DNA of 64,000 nt from Pseudomonas sp. MM223 (GTDB lineage: Bacteria; Pseudomonadota; Gammaproteobacteria; Pseudomonadales; Pseudomonadaceae): NCBI GenBank assembly GCA_947090765.1, contig OX352322.1, positions 3,083,501 through 3,147,500 of the forward strand. Reading direction: 5' to 3'. Below are positions 24,593-35,928 of the stretch, piece by piece. Below the pieces are notes generated by a model. The model was not told where the DNA came from. It saw only the letters and a program-made list of their open reading frames with translations, and searched no databases. The first letter of the stretch is position 1; each line of letters begins with the position of its first letter. Both the position numbers and the translations under genes were made by a program.

Positions 24593-26897
24593 GTGTTTCC
24601 ACTTTCCCGTCCCATGACTTGCGCAGGCCTGGCCGCTGCGCTGGTGGCCTTCAGCGTTGCCGTGCAGGCACAACCCGCCGCCGATGCCAGCGCGCAGATT
24701 CGTCGAACCAGTTACGGGGTGCCGCATATCGTGGCCAAGGATGAGCGCGGCTTGGGCTATGGCGTAGGTTACGCCTACGCCCAGGACAACCTGTGCCTGT
24801 TGGCCAACGAGGTGTTGACCGTGAGCGGTGAGCGTTCACGCCATTTCGGTGCCAAGGGCAAGACCTTGGAGCAGCGTGACAACCTGGCCAGCGACCTGTT
24901 CTTCACCTGGCTCAACAGCCCAACGGCGGTTGATGCGTTCCTGCAGGCGCAACCGGCGCAGGTGCAGGCACTGCTGGCGGGTTATGCCAGCGGCTATAAC
25001 CGGGCGCTGGTGGAGCGCCGCCGCGAAGGCTTGCCTGCCGAGTGTGGTAACGGTGAGTGGTTGCGGCCGATCACCAGCCAGGACCTGGTCAAGCTGACCC
25101 GCAGGCTATTGGCCGAGGGGGGTAGGGCAGTTCGTCGAGGCACTGGCCGGCGCGCAACCACCTGCGCAGGCCAGCCAGCAGGCCCCGGCAGGCTTCGCTG
25201 CGGCGCTGGCGCGGCAAGAGCGCTTTGCCACGGAGCGCGGCAGCAATGCGGTGGCCGTGGGGGCGCAGCGTTCGGCCAATGGCCGCGGCCTGTTGTTGGC
25301 CAACCCGCACTTCCCCTGGATGGGCGGCATGCGCTTCTATCAGATGCAGCTGACCATCCCCGGCCAGCTCGATGTGATGGGCGCGGCATTGCCGGGCCTG
25401 CCGGTAGTCAATATTGGCTTCAACAGGCACCTGGCCTGGACGCACACCGTTGACACCTCCAACCACTTCACCTTGTACCGCCTTCAGCTTGACCCCAAGG
25501 ACCCGACCCGTTACCTGCTGGATGGCAAGTCGCTGCCATTGGCGCAGCAAACCATCAGCGTTACCGTCAAGGCCGACAATGGCAGCCTGAGCCAGGTAGA
25601 GCGGCAGGTCTACAGTTCGCAATTCGGCCCGGTGGTGCAATGGCCCGGGCGGCTGGATTGGGATGCACACGTAGCTTACAGCTTGCGTGACGCCAACCTG
25701 GACAACACCCGGGTGTTGCAGCAGTGGTACCAGATCAATCGAGCCGACAGCCTGGCAGCGTTGAAAGGCTCGGTCGAAACGTTGCAGGGCATCCCCTGGG
25801 TCAACACCCTGGCCGTGGACCAGGGCGGTGGGGCTTTGTACCTGAACCAATCGGTTGTGCCGTATGTCGACCAGCAACTGCTGGGCGCTTGCAGCAACCC
25901 GCAAGGGCAAGGGCGCATGGTAGTGCTTGATGGCTCGCGCAGTGCGTGTCAGTGGAAGGTCGACGCGCAAGCTGCGCAACCGGGTATCTTTCCTGCGCGA
26001 CTGCTGCCCAGCCTTGAGCGCCAGGATTTCGTGCAGAACTCCAACGACCCGGCCTGGATGGCCAACCCGGCGCAGCCGCTGACCGGCTATTCACCCTTGG
26101 TCAGCCGCAGTGACCAGCCGCTGGGCATGCGCAGCCGCTTTGCCCTGCAGCGCCTGCAGGGCACGGCGAGGCTGGGCGTGGATGACCTGCAGCGCATGGT
26201 GACCGACGACGAGGTCTACCTGGCCAGCCTGGTGCTGCCAGACCTGCTGCAATGGTGCAAGGGCGCAGGCGCGGATGTACAGGCCGTGTGCAGCAGCCTG
26301 GCCGCCTGGAATGGCAAGGCCGACCTCGACAGTGGCATTGGCCTGGTGCATTTCCAGAACCTGTTCAATGCACTGGCCGGGTACCCGGAAAGCTGGCGAG
26401 TGGCCTTCAACCCGGCCGACCCGCAGCACACGCCGCGTGGTTTGGCGGTGGAGCAGGCGGCCGTGCGCAAGCTGGTACATGAGGCAGCGCTGGCGTCGCT
26501 CAAGCAGGTGAATGACAGCGGTGTAGCGGGGGAGGCGCGTTGGGGGCAGGTGCAGCAGGCACTCGATGGCACGCCGGTACCGGGTGGCCCGCAGGCGCTG
26601 GGCGTGTACAACGCGATGTACAGTGTGCCGCATGGGCAGGGCAAGCGGCTGGTGGTCAGCGGCACCAGCTACCTGCAACTGGTCAGCTTCACCGACAAAG
26701 GGCCAGAGGCTCGTGGGTTGCTGGCGTTTTCCCAGTCGAGCGAAGCGGCTTCGGCGCATGCCAGTGACCAGACCAAGGCCTTTGCCGCCAAGCAGCTGGC
26801 GGTGATTCCGTTTACCGAGGCGCAGATCAAGGCTGACCCGGCGTATCGGGAAGTGGTGATCAGTGAAGGGGACAAGGGGGTAGTGGCTCAGCAATAA
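24593..26897 (+). pseudogene. pvdQ: Acyl-homoserine-lactone / pyoverdine acylase PvdQ, frameshifted
   Basis: An Ntn-hydrolase of the penicillin acylase family. The first frame (GTG 24593, AGGAG five bases upstream) gives the signal peptide (to about VQAQPA), the alpha chain and LLAEGG. At the G6 run 25117-25122 one extra base shifts it. Dropping one G restores EGVGQFVEALAGA and joins the frame ending at 26897, giving about 767 residues. The beta chain starts at the processed Ser of ERGSNAVAVG, followed by GLLLANPHFPW and NIGFNRHLAWTHT. PvdQ acts in the periplasm to remove the fatty acid from pyoverdine precursors and also cleaves long-chain AHLs. As sequenced, the first frame runs to 25453 with a wrong tail. 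A candidate IS-box lies upstream. Confidence 0.85.
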
Positions 26898-26903
26898 GGC
26901 ATT

Positions 26904-26982
26904 GCGGCCTCTTCGCGGGTAAACCCGCTCCTACAGGGCTTGCGTACCATTGTAGGAGCGGGTTTACCCGCGAAAGGGCCGG
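26904..26982. repeat. REP inverted pair (CGCGGGTAAACCCGCTCC type)
   Basis: Two nearly identical 30-base arms (26906-26935 and 26951-26980) face each other across 15 bases. Each carries the internal palindrome CGCGGGT-AA-ACCCGC and the CTCCTACA tail typical of P. putida REP elements. It lies between the convergent pvdQ and lpxH genes and can fold into a strong hairpin. Confidence 0.85.
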
Positions 26983-27001
26983 TGCTGCCAACCCTGTAAT
27001 G

Positions 27002-27724
27002 TCAGGAAAACTCGAACGGCGCCAGCTGAAACCCTTGCTCATCTACCTGCAAGGCCCAACCGCGGCGGTCCCAGTCGCCCAGCACAATGCGCCGTGCCGG
27101 TTCGCCATCGACCACCAGCTTGTGAATCGCCGGCCGGTGGGTATGGCCATGCACCAATGTGCGCACGCCATGCGCCGCCATCACCTTGGGCACTTCCTCG
27201 GGCGTGACGTCGACAATTTCGGTGGACTTCATCCGCGTTTGCGTGCGGCTTTCGCTGCGCAACTTGCGCGCCAGCTTGTAGCGGGCTGACAGCGGCAGGT
27301 GACGCAAAATCCACAAGCTCAGCGGGTTGCGCAGCAAGCGGCGCATTTTCATGTAACCCAGGTCGCGGGTGCACAACGTGTCGCCATGCATCAGCAGTAC
27401 CTGCTCACCGCCCAATTCGATCACGCTGGGGTCGCTCAGCATCGTGCAGCCCGCGGCGTCGCAGAACGCCTGGCCAATCAGGAAGTCACGGTTGCCATGC
27501 ATCAGGAAGATGGCCGTACCGCTGTCGCTCAGCCGGCGCATGGCCTGGCAGATCGACTGCTGGAAGGGGGTCATGGCATCGTCGCCGATCCAGGCTTCGA
27601 AAAAGTCGCCCAGGATGTACAGCGCCTTGGCGTGGCGGGCACGGCCGTCGAGCAGATCAAGAAACGCCCGGGAAATGTCCGGGCGCTCTTCTTGCAAATG
27701 CAGATCAGAGATCAGCAGTATCAC
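27002..27724 (-). CDS. lpxH: UDP-2,3-diacylglucosamine diphosphatase LpxH
   Basis: The 240-residue product has the calcineurin-like metallophosphatase motifs of LpxH: ISDLHLQ at the N terminus, [11 protein letters not shown] (about 37-47), HGNRDFLIG (about 76-84), [11 protein letters not shown] and the final [11 protein letters not shown]. It removes UMP from UDP-2,3-diacylglucosamine to form lipid X in lipid A synthesis at the inner membrane. The start is GTG 27724, which overlaps the TGA of ppiB (GTGA), so the pair is coupled. Confidence 0.95.
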   Translation of the reverse strand: MILLISDLHLQEERPDISRAFLDLLDGRARHAKALYILGDFFEAWIGDDAMTPFQQSICQAMRRLSDSGTAIFLMHGNRDFLIGQAFCDAAGCTMLSDPSVIELGGEQVLLMHGDTLCTRDLGYMKMRRLLRNPLSLWILRHLPLSARYKLARKLRSESRTQTRMKSTEIVDVTPEEVPKVMAAHGVRTLVHGHTHRPAIHKLVVDGEPARRIVLGDWDRRGWALQVDEQGFQLAPFEFS

Positions 27725-28224
27725 CCAATGATCTCGGCTTTCTCGATGATCACGTCTTCTTTTGGCACGTCCTGGTGGCCGGACTTGGAACCAGTGGCGA
27801 CTTTCTCGATGGCATCAACCACTTCACGGCCTTCGATCACTTCGCCGAATACCGCGTAGCCCCAGCCCTGTACGTTCTTGCCGCTGTGGTTGAGGAAGTC
27901 GTTGTCCGAGGCGTTGATGAAGAACTGCGCCGAAGCAGAGTGCGGCTCCATGGTGCGGGCCATGGCGATGGTGTACTTGGCGTTTTTCAGGCCGTTGTCA
28001 GCTTCGTTCTGGATGCTGGCACGCTTGTCACGCTTTTCGTTCATGCCTGGCTCGAAACCGCCGCCCTGAATCATGAAGCCCTTGATCACACGGTGGAACA
28101 CGGTGTTCGAGTAGTGGCCGGCTTCAACGTAGGCCAGGAAGTTGGCAACGGTCAGTGGGGCTTTTTCGGCGTTCAGTTGGAGAACGATATCGCCGTGGTT
28201 GGTGCTCAGTTTGACTTTGGACAT
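27721..28224 (-). CDS. ppiB: Peptidyl-prolyl cis-trans isomerase B (cyclophilin)
   Basis: 167 residues from ATG 28224. It carries the cyclophilin active-site series: [18 protein letters not shown], the SASAQFFIN segment and the VFGEVIEG loop near the C terminus. The Trp of the cyclosporin site of eukaryotic homologues is not conserved, as usual for bacterial PpiB. It lacks a signal peptide and is cytoplasmic. It precedes lpxH with a 4-base overlap and is divergent from glnS. Confidence 0.95.
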   Translation of the reverse strand: MSKVKLSTNHGDIVLQLNAEKAPLTVANFLAYVEAGHYSNTVFHRVIKGFMIQGGGFEPGMNEKRDKRASIQNEADNGLKNAKYTIAMARTMEPHSASAQFFINASDNDFLNHSGKNVQGWGYAVFGEVIEGREVVDAIEKVATGSKSGHQDVPKEDVIIEKAEIIG

Positions 28225-28471
28225 GCTGAAATTCGCTCTTTCAAGGCATTTTGGAATCGGGTGCGCAGATGCGCGTATTGTCACCTGACGCTGGATCGGG
28301 CGGCCGCGACACACATGCGCGGCGGCCATTTTGCCAGGCTTGGGCAAAAAGCCGTGATAAATCACGCCAGTTTGTCCGGGCCCGACTGTCAGCAGCTTGA
28401 CTGCTTCGGCTATGATAGGCCCTTTGATTCAATCGGCCTACCCAGGCCGGACACGTGCATTCAAGGATCCT

Positions 28472-30175
<1,704 letters not shown>

Positions 30176-30184
30176 GGAACCGCC

Positions 30185-31567
30185 GTGCTTAACATCTACA
30201 ACACGCTGAGCAAAACCAAGGAAGCCTTCAAGCCGCTGGATGGCAACAAGGTGCGCATGTACGTGTGCGGCATGACCGTATACGACTACTGCCACCTGGG
30301 CCATGGCCGCAGCATGGTGGCCTTCGACCTGGTTACCCGCTGGCTGCGCAAGAGCGGCTACGAGCTGACCTATGTGCGCAACATCACCGACATCGATGAC
30401 AAGATCATCAACCGGGCCAACGAGAACGGCGAAACCTTCGACGCGTTGACCGCCCGCATGATCGACGCGATGCACGAAGACGAGCGCCGCCTGAACATCC
30501 TGCCGCCAGACCAGGAGCCGCGTGCCACCGACCATATCGCCGGCATGCACGCGATGATCCAGACCCTGATCGACAAGGGTTACGCCTATGCCCCGGGCAA
30601 TGGCGACGTGTACTACCGCGTCGGCAAGTTCGTGGGCTACGGCAAGCTGTCGCGCAAGAAGATCGAAGACCTGCGCATCGGTGCACGCATCGAGGTCGAC
30701 GAAGCCAAGCAGGACCCGCTGGACTTCGTGCTGTGGAAGGGCGTCAAGCCGGGCGAGCCAAGCTGGGAATCGCCATGGGGCCCGGGCCGTCCGGGCTGGC
30801 ATATCGAATGCTCGGTGATGTCCACCTGCTGCCTGGGTGAGAGCTTCGACATTCACGGCGGCGGCAGCGACCTGGAGTTCCCGCACCACGAGAACGAGAT
30901 TGCCCAAAGCGAAGCGGCCACTGGCAAGCAGTACGCCAACGCCTGGATGCACTGCGGCATGATCCGTATCAACGGCGAGAAGATGTCGAAGTCGTTGAAC
31001 AACTTCTTCACCATCCGCGACGTACTCGAGAAGTACCACCCGGAAGTGGTGCGATACCTGTTGGTGGCCAGCCACTACCGCAGCGCGATCAACTACTCCG
31101 AAGACAGCCTGCGTGACGCCAAAAGCGCGCTGGAACGCTTCTACCACGCCCTGCGCGGCTTGCCTCGTGTGGCGGCCGAGGGCGGCGAAGCGTTCGTTGA
31201 GCGCTTCAGCGTGGCGATGAACGACGACTTCGGCACCCCAGAAGCGTGCGCCGTGCTGTTCGACCTGGTGCGCGAGATCAACCGCCTGCGCGACAGCGAC
31301 CCGCAGGCGGCTGCTGGCCTGGCTGGCCGCCTGCGCGAGTTGGGTGAGGTGCTGGGTGTGTTGCAACTGGACGCCGATGACTTCCTGCGTGCCGGTGCCG
31401 AAGGCAAGGTTGATGCAGCCGAAGTTGAAAGCCTGATCCAGGCGCGGCTGCAAGCGCGTACGGACAAGAACTGGGCCGAGTCGGACCGTATTCGCGACCA
31501 GCTCACTGCCATGGGTGTGGTGCTGGAAGACAGCAAAGGGACGACTACCTGGCGTCTGGCTGACTGA
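30185..31567 (+). CDS. cysS: Cysteinyl-tRNA synthetase
   Basis: 460 residues, full length. The zinc ligands are seen in VCGMTVYD (Cys 28), HIECSVMS (Cys about 209) and [10 protein letters not shown] (His/Glu about 234-238). HLGHGR is the HIGH motif and KMSKSLNN the KMSKS loop. The GTG start at 30185 reads [12 protein letters not shown] after the initiator. It attaches cysteine to tRNA-Cys. A REP pair between its stop and the convergent sensor kinase may help end transcription. Confidence 0.97.
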   Translation: MLNIYNTLSKTKEAFKPLDGNKVRMYVCGMTVYDYCHLGHGRSMVAFDLVTRWLRKSGYELTYVRNITDIDDKIINRANENGETFDALTARMIDAMHEDERRLNILPPDQEPRATDHIAGMHAMIQTLIDKGYAYAPGNGDVYYRVGKFVGYGKLSRKKIEDLRIGARIEVDEAKQDPLDFVLWKGVKPGEPSWESPWGPGRPGWHIECSVMSTCCLGESFDIHGGGSDLEFPHHENEIAQSEAATGKQYANAWMHCGMIRINGEKMSKSLNNFFTIRDVLEKYHPEVVRYLLVASHYRSAINYSEDSLRDAKSALERFYHALRGLPRVAAEGGEAFVERFSVAMNDDFGTPEACAVLFDLVREINRLRDSDPQAAAGLAGRLRELGEVLGVLQLDADDFLRAGAEGKVDAAEVESLIQARLQARTDKNWAESDRIRDQLTAMGVVLEDSKGTTTWRLAD

Positions 31568-31579
31568 TCGGCGTACTGG

Positions 31580-31680
31580 GGCTGCTTTGCAGCCCTTTCG
31601 CGGCACAAGGCCGCTCCTACATGGGACCACGTACCTCTGTAGGAGCGGCCTTGTGCCGCGAAAGGGCCGCAAAGCGGCCC
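31580..31680. repeat. REP inverted pair between cysS and the sensor kinase
   Basis: Arms at about 31581-31621 and 31638-31679 contain TTTCGCGGCACAAGGCCGCTCCTACA in opposite orientation, framed by GCTTTGCAGCCC and GGGCCGCAAAGC. It is the same REP family as the element at 26904, with a different internal palindrome (GCGGCACAAGGCCGC). It lies between convergent genes. Confidence 0.85.
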
Positions 31681-31686
31681 CGGCTT

Positions 31687-33078
31687 TTACTTGCCAAACC
31701 CCGCAAGCGGGCAATGCAGCACTAGCTTCGCTCCACCCAACTCACTTTCGCCAATCTCCAGCCCGAACCCATGCAGGTCGACGATCGCCGCAACGATCGA
31801 CAACCCCAGCCCGAACCCGGCATGGCGGTGGCCTTCATCGCTGCGATAGAACCGCTTCAGCACCGCAGTCCGCTCTGCTTCGGGGATACCCGGCCCGCTG
31901 TCCTCGATGGCCAGGTGCACGCCAGTATCGTCCTGTGTCGCGTTAATCCGCACTTGCCCACCCTCGGGGGTGAACTTGATACCGTTGCCCACCAGGTTGG
32001 CCAGTGCCTCGAACAGCAGTTCGCGGTCACCATGCAGCGCTGGCAATTGCGCGGGCTGGTGCAATGCCAGATGGATGCCGCCATCCTCGGCCAACGGCAG
32101 GTAGAAGTCGTGCAGTTCGACCAGCAGTTCGTGCGGGTCAAGCTGGACGAAGCCGGCCCGGCGCTGGCGATCTTCCAGTTCGCTGATGCGTAGCAACCCG
32201 CGAAAACGCGCCATCAGGGTGTCGGTTTCGCCGATGGCCTGGTCCAGCGCTTCGGCTTGGGCGGAGTCGACGTCGCTCTGCTGGCGGATCCGGTACAGCT
32301 GGGCCCGCAGGCGTGTAAGTGGGGTGCGCAAGTCATGGGCAATGTTGTCGCACACGCCCTTGACCTCATGCATCAGCCTCTCGATGCGGTCGAGCATGGC
32401 GTTGACGATGGCAGCCAGCATGTCCAGCTCGTCGCGCCGGGCCGACAACGGCAGGCGGTGGGTCAGGTCGCCGGCGACGATCAGCTCGGCCTGGGCCTGG
32501 ATCGCGCGGATTCGCTTTAGCGGCCGGCGGCGCAACAAATACCAGCCGGCAAAGCCTGGGATCAGCGTCAAGGAGATACCCCAGAGCAGGGCGTCGAGAA
32601 TAATCCGGGTAACCACGAACAGTGAGCCGTTATCGCGGAACAGTACCAGCCAGCGGCCATCTTGCACTTTGATCGCCACCGCATCGCAGCTGTCGCGGGG
32701 CAGGTGTGGGTCGTCGGCATCCAGGCAGCGTTTCAACTCGTGGATCTTGCCGTCCAGCTTGAGCTCTGGGGGCAGGGCACGCACAGTGCCGCCCATTGGG
32801 TTGAGCTGGGCGTCAAACAGGCCATAGGCGTCAAAGCTGCGCTCTTCGAAGGCCTGGCTGGCGATCAGGGCGTCGTCCAGCTGCTTGCCGCTCATGTGGG
32901 CGAACAGGTGCTGGCGCTGCAGCATGGAATGGCGGGTGAGTTTGTTCAGGTAGCTGGACACCTCGAAGTACAGCACGCCCATGAGGATGCTGCTCCAGGC
33001 CACGAACAGAAAGCTGTACAGCGCCAGCAGGCGGCTGGTGGACGAGCTCCAGCCCTTAGACGGGTTCAGCAATGGCAT
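31687..33078 (-). CDS. Two-component sensor histidine kinase (HAMP, HisKA, HATPase)
   Basis: 463 residues. A membrane helix lies at about 17-38, a periplasmic sensor of about 120 residues follows with two cysteines (KRCLDADD, RDSCDAV), then a second helix at about 163-183, HAMP (about 185-240), the phospho-acceptor His in NIAHDLRTPLTRL (about 248), and HATPase boxes (LANLVGNGIKFTPEGG, IEDSGPGIP, HAGFGLGLSIVAAIV). It overlaps its response regulator by 23 bases. The ligand is unknown. In P. aeruginosa a two-component system also lies near lpxH-ppiB-glnS-cysS, but I cannot establish orthology. Confidence 0.88.
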   Translation of the reverse strand: MPLLNPSKGWSSSTSRLLALYSFLFVAWSSILMGVLYFEVSSYLNKLTRHSMLQRQHLFAHMSGKQLDDALIASQAFEERSFDAYGLFDAQLNPMGGTVRALPPELKLDGKIHELKRCLDADDPHLPRDSCDAVAIKVQDGRWLVLFRDNGSLFVVTRIILDALLWGISLTLIPGFAGWYLLRRRPLKRIRAIQAQAELIVAGDLTHRLPLSARRDELDMLAAIVNAMLDRIERLMHEVKGVCDNIAHDLRTPLTRLRAQLYRIRQQSDVDSAQAEALDQAIGETDTLMARFRGLLRISELEDRQRRAGFVQLDPHELLVELHDFYLPLAEDGGIHLALHQPAQLPALHGDRELLFEALANLVGNGIKFTPEGGQVRINATQDDTGVHLAIEDSGPGIPEAERTAVLKRFYRSDEGHRHAGFGLGLSIVAAIVDLHGFGLEIGESELGGAKLVLHCPLAGFGK

Positions 33079-33736
33079 AGCCGGAGCCCCGTACCGTACG
33101 GATCAGCGGCGACTGGCCGGGGGAGTCGATTTTTTTGCGCAGGCGGCCGATGTGTACGTCGATCAGGTTGGTGCCAGGGTCGAAGTGGTAGCCCCAGACT
33201 TCTTCGAAAATCATCATCCGCGTGATCACCTGGCCGCTGTGACGCATCAGGTACTCCAGCAGCTTGTATTCGGTGGGCAGCAAGTTGAGCGTATTGTCAC
33301 CGCGGCGCGCCTCGTGGCTGATCAGGTCCAGTTGCAGGTCGGCGACTTGCAGGCGTGTCTGGGTCATGGGCACGCTGTTGCGGCGTAGCAATACCTCGAC
33401 CCTTGCGGCCATCTCGTCGGAGGCAAACGGCTTGGTCAGGTAGTCGTCACCGCCGGCACGCAGGCCGCGCACCCGTTCGTCGACGTCGGAGAGGGCACTG
33501 ATCATCAGGATCGGCGTGGCGATCTTGAGGCTGCGCAGGGTGGTGACGATGGTCAGGCCATCGACCTCGGGCAGCATGCGGTCCAGGGTGATCAGGTCGT
33601 AGCCACCGGCAATGGCCTTGGCCAGGCCTTCACGGCCGTTGTCGGCCCAATCCACCTCCAGGCCGTGGCTGGTAAGTTCGGCGACGATTTCCTGGCCGGT
33701 GACGGCGTCGTCTTCGATGGTCAGTACGCGAGGCAT
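33056..33736 (-). CDS. OmpR/PhoB-family response regulator
   Basis: 226 residues from ATG 33736 with AGGA six bases upstream. The receiver (1-118) has the acidic pair (TIEDD), phospho-acceptor in ITLDRMLPEVDG (about Asp 53) and YLTKPF. The winged-helix domain (about 128-222) has LLPTEYKLLEYLMRHSGQV and DVHIGRLRKKID and the RGSGYAI hairpin. It is the partner of the following overlapping kinase. Target genes are not evident; no metal-efflux or porin genes are adjacent. Confidence 0.9.
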   Translation of the reverse strand: MPRVLTIEDDAVTGQEIVAELTSHGLEVDWADNGREGLAKAIAGGYDLITLDRMLPEVDGLTIVTTLRSLKIATPILMISALSDVDERVRGLRAGGDDYLTKPFASDEMAARVEVLLRRNSVPMTQTRLQVADLQLDLISHEARRGDNTLNLLPTEYKLLEYLMRHSGQVITRMMIFEEVWGYHFDPGTNLIDVHIGRLRKKIDSPGQSPLIRTVRGSGYAIAEPV

Positions 33737-33829
33737 GCTGGTTCCTGGGCATCTAATAGAGATTTGATTGTGCCAAAGAATAGACAACCGGCGATTTAAG
33801 AAAAATTCATCTAGCGCCCATCGCTTGCA

Positions 33830-33925
33830 CCGGCCCTATCGCCGGCAAGCCAGCCCCCACATGTAATGTGCTGCCCTCGGGCCCTATGAGGTCTCTGTGG
33901 GAGCTGGCTTGCCGGCGATAGGGCC
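33830..33925. repeat. REP inverted pair (ATCGCCGGCAAGCCAGC type)
   Basis: Arms at 33830-33860 and 33895-33925 read GGCCCTATCGCCGGCAAGCC and its complement, with AGCTCCCACA tails. It fills most of the 210-base gap between the response regulator start and the csiR stop. The rest of the gap shows nothing else beyond a likely promoter for the two-component genes. Confidence 0.85.
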
Positions 33926-33946
33926 CTGACTGGTAAAAGCCGCTTA

Positions 33947-34642
33947 TCAACGAGCCCCAATCCCTTCGGCATGCATGATCTGCGCGATGATTGGCACCGG
34001 CGTCATCAGGTGCGAGCGCATCATGCTGCTGGCGCGCTTGGCATCACGCGCGAGAATCACCTCGACCAGCGCCGCATGTTCCTGGCGCTTGAGTTCCAGG
34101 GCCTGCTCGGAAAACACCGTTTGCGTCAACCACAAGTGGCGGTAGCGTTCGGCCTGGTCAAACAGGTAGGTGCGCGCCTGCAGCAAGTGCTTGGAGCCGC
34201 AGCCCGCGGCAATGGCGGTGTGAAACGCCTTGTGCCGTTCGTCCCACACATCCAGGCGCTGCTCGCGGGTTTTCACTTCTACCACTTTGGCCAGGGTATG
34301 CGAGTGGGCCAGCACCGACGCCTCCCAGGTGTCGTCACCGCGCTCGATGGCCAGGGCGATGATCATCGCCTCCAGGTTGGCGCGGGCATCGTAGATGTCG
34401 TTCATCTCGTCCAGCGACATGGGCGCCACCCGGTAGCCTTTCTGGCTGATCGCGTTGACCAGGTGCTCGGCCACCAGTTGCGACAGTGCTTCGCGTAGCG
34501 GGCCCACACCCAGGTCGTAGCGTTCTTTCAGGGCGCTCATCAACAGTTTTTCACCGGGCTTGAACACGCCACGGATGATGTCCTTCTTGAGCCTCTCATA
34601 CCCGCTGAATGCTGAGTTTTGTCGGGGGGCGAGCGCGTCCAA
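33947..34642 (-). CDS. csiR: GntR/FCD-family repressor of glutarate catabolism, CsiR (GlaR)
   Basis: The homologous part starts at FSGYERLKKDIIRG, so I place the start at TTG 34642 (231 residues); the open frame extends to 34747 but that part reads like promoter DNA. The winged helix contains ALKERYDLGVGPLREALSQL, and the C-terminal FCD domain contains YDARANLEAMIIALAIERGDD and RHKAFHTAIAAGCGS, very close in wording to E. coli CsiR. CsiR represses csiD-lhgO-gab genes and is released by 2-hydroxyglutarate or glutarate, depending on species. It is divergent from csiD, with a candidate operator between them. Confidence 0.85.
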   Translation of the reverse strand: MDALAPRQNSAFSGYERLKKDIIRGVFKPGEKLLMSALKERYDLGVGPLREALSQLVAEHLVNAISQKGYRVAPMSLDEMNDIYDARANLEAMIIALAIERGDDTWEASVLAHSHTLAKVVEVKTREQRLDVWDERHKAFHTAIAAGCGSKHLLQARTYLFDQAERYRHLWLTQTVFSEQALELKRQEHAALVEVILARDAKRASSMMRSHLMTPVPIIAQIMHAEGIGAR

Positions 34643-34734
34643 GATCCTGTTCCTCAAAACGTTTTGGCGATCATACCGAAACCGCCTGCTGACGAAAAAC
34701 AATGGATAAACAGGCAAAGTATCGTTCAAACATA

Positions 34735-34750
34735 AAAATGTAGACATTTT
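34735..34750. promoter_or_regulatory. Candidate CsiR operator in the csiR-csiD gap
   Basis: AAAATGT-AG-ACATTTT is a perfect 16-bp dyad. It contains ATGT-N5-TTTT on both strands, which matches the CsiR half-site I recall from E. coli. It lies 87 bases before csiD and 93 before the chosen csiR start. Confidence 0.5.
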
Positions 34751-34836
34751 GATTTAGTGGCGATATTTTTACTCCGCCCGCACTGATCCAGGTCATGACC
34801 GGACGGCGCTCTCCACTTTTTTGCCAGGACACTGCC

Positions 34837-35814
34837 ATGAATGCCTTTACGCAGATCGACGAACTTGTGATGCCACTGCCGCTCGAGCCACGTGGTTACA
34901 CCATCGCCCCTTCGAAACAGTCGCCGCGCCTGCTTGAACTGACCTTCGCCCGCGAAACCGTCGAAGCGTTCGTCCAGGCTGTAGCCGAGTGGCCGGTGCA
35001 GGCGCTGGAGTACAAGTCGTTCCTGCGCTTCCGGTTGGGCGAAATCCTTGACGAGCTGTGCCAGGGCACCCTGCGCCCGGTGCTGCTCAACACCATCCTC
35101 GATCGCGCCACCGGTGGCATGCTGATTACCCCGCTGGGCCTGGATGACGTGAGCCAGGCCGAGGACATGGTCAAGTTCACAACCGCCTGCGCGCACCTGA
35201 TCGGCCGCTCCAACTACGACGCCATGAGCGGCCAGTTCTATGCGCGTTTCGTAGTGGTCAACTCCGACAACTCCGACAGCTACCTGCGCCAGCCGCATCG
35301 GGTTATGGAACTGCACAACGATGGCACCTTCGTGAACCAGATCACCGATTACGTGCTGATGCTGAAGATTGACGAAAAGAACATGGAAGGCGGTAACTCG
35401 CTGCTGCTGCACCTGGACGACTGGGAGCAGTGCGAGGAATTCTTCCGCCACCCTATGGCCCGCCGCGAAATGCGCTGGACTGCACCACCCAGCAAGAAAG
35501 TGGCCGAAGATGTATTCCATTCCGTTTTCGACACAGACGGCGAAGGCCGCCCGACCATGCGCTACATTGACCAGTTCGTGCAGCCGGAAAACTACGAGGA
35601 AGGCATCTGGTTGAACGCCCTGTCCGATTCGCTGGAAGGCAGCGAGCAGAAGGTTTCGGTACCGGTGGCGGTGGGCAGCTTCCTGTTGATCAACAACCTG
35701 TTCTGGCTGCATGGTCGTGACCGCTTCACCCCACACGAGGGCTTGCGTCGTGAACTGATGCGCCAGCGTGGTTACGTCGCCTTCCCCAAACCGCTGTACC
35801 AGCGCGGGCAATAA
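34837..35814 (+). CDS. csiD: Glutarate 2-hydroxylase (Fe(II)/2-oxoglutarate dioxygenase CsiD/GlaH)
   Basis: 325 residues from ATG 34837 with AGGA seven bases upstream. The metal-binding facial triad is visible as [12 protein letters not shown] (His-x-Asp near 163-165) and the distal His in [10 protein letters not shown] (about 295), with Arg two to three residues on for 2-oxoglutarate. CsiD hydroxylates glutarate to L-2-hydroxyglutarate, consuming O2 and 2-oxoglutarate. The next gene, lhgO, returns the product to 2-oxoglutarate, so the two together route lysine-derived glutarate into central metabolism. Confidence 0.95.
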   Translation: MNAFTQIDELVMPLPLEPRGYTIAPSKQSPRLLELTFARETVEAFVQAVAEWPVQALEYKSFLRFRLGEILDELCQGTLRPVLLNTILDRATGGMLITPLGLDDVSQAEDMVKFTTACAHLIGRSNYDAMSGQFYARFVVVNSDNSDSYLRQPHRVMELHNDGTFVNQITDYVLMLKIDEKNMEGGNSLLLHLDDWEQCEEFFRHPMARREMRWTAPPSKKVAEDVFHSVFDTDGEGRPTMRYIDQFVQPENYEEGIWLNALSDSLEGSEQKVSVPVAVGSFLLINNLFWLHGRDRFTPHEGLRRELMRQRGYVAFPKPLYQRGQ

Positions 35815-35928
35815 TGACAGGGCGCAGGGCGGGTACCCGCCCATGCGTCTGTGCAAAAAATGATGCCACCCGGGCCCTCGCAGGCCTTGGTGAGCGAGCC
35901 AGGCAATGCCTGCGTGTGAGGTAAGGCT

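Noticed and set aside
30176..31690. tRNA genes beside cysS, as near the P. aeruginosa locus
   Set aside because: The gap holds only a REP pair; no tRNA cloverleaf features or CCA end are visible.
34643..34747. N-terminal extension of CsiR up to 34747
   Set aside because: The peptide has no family similarity, is AT-rich and overlaps the candidate operator.
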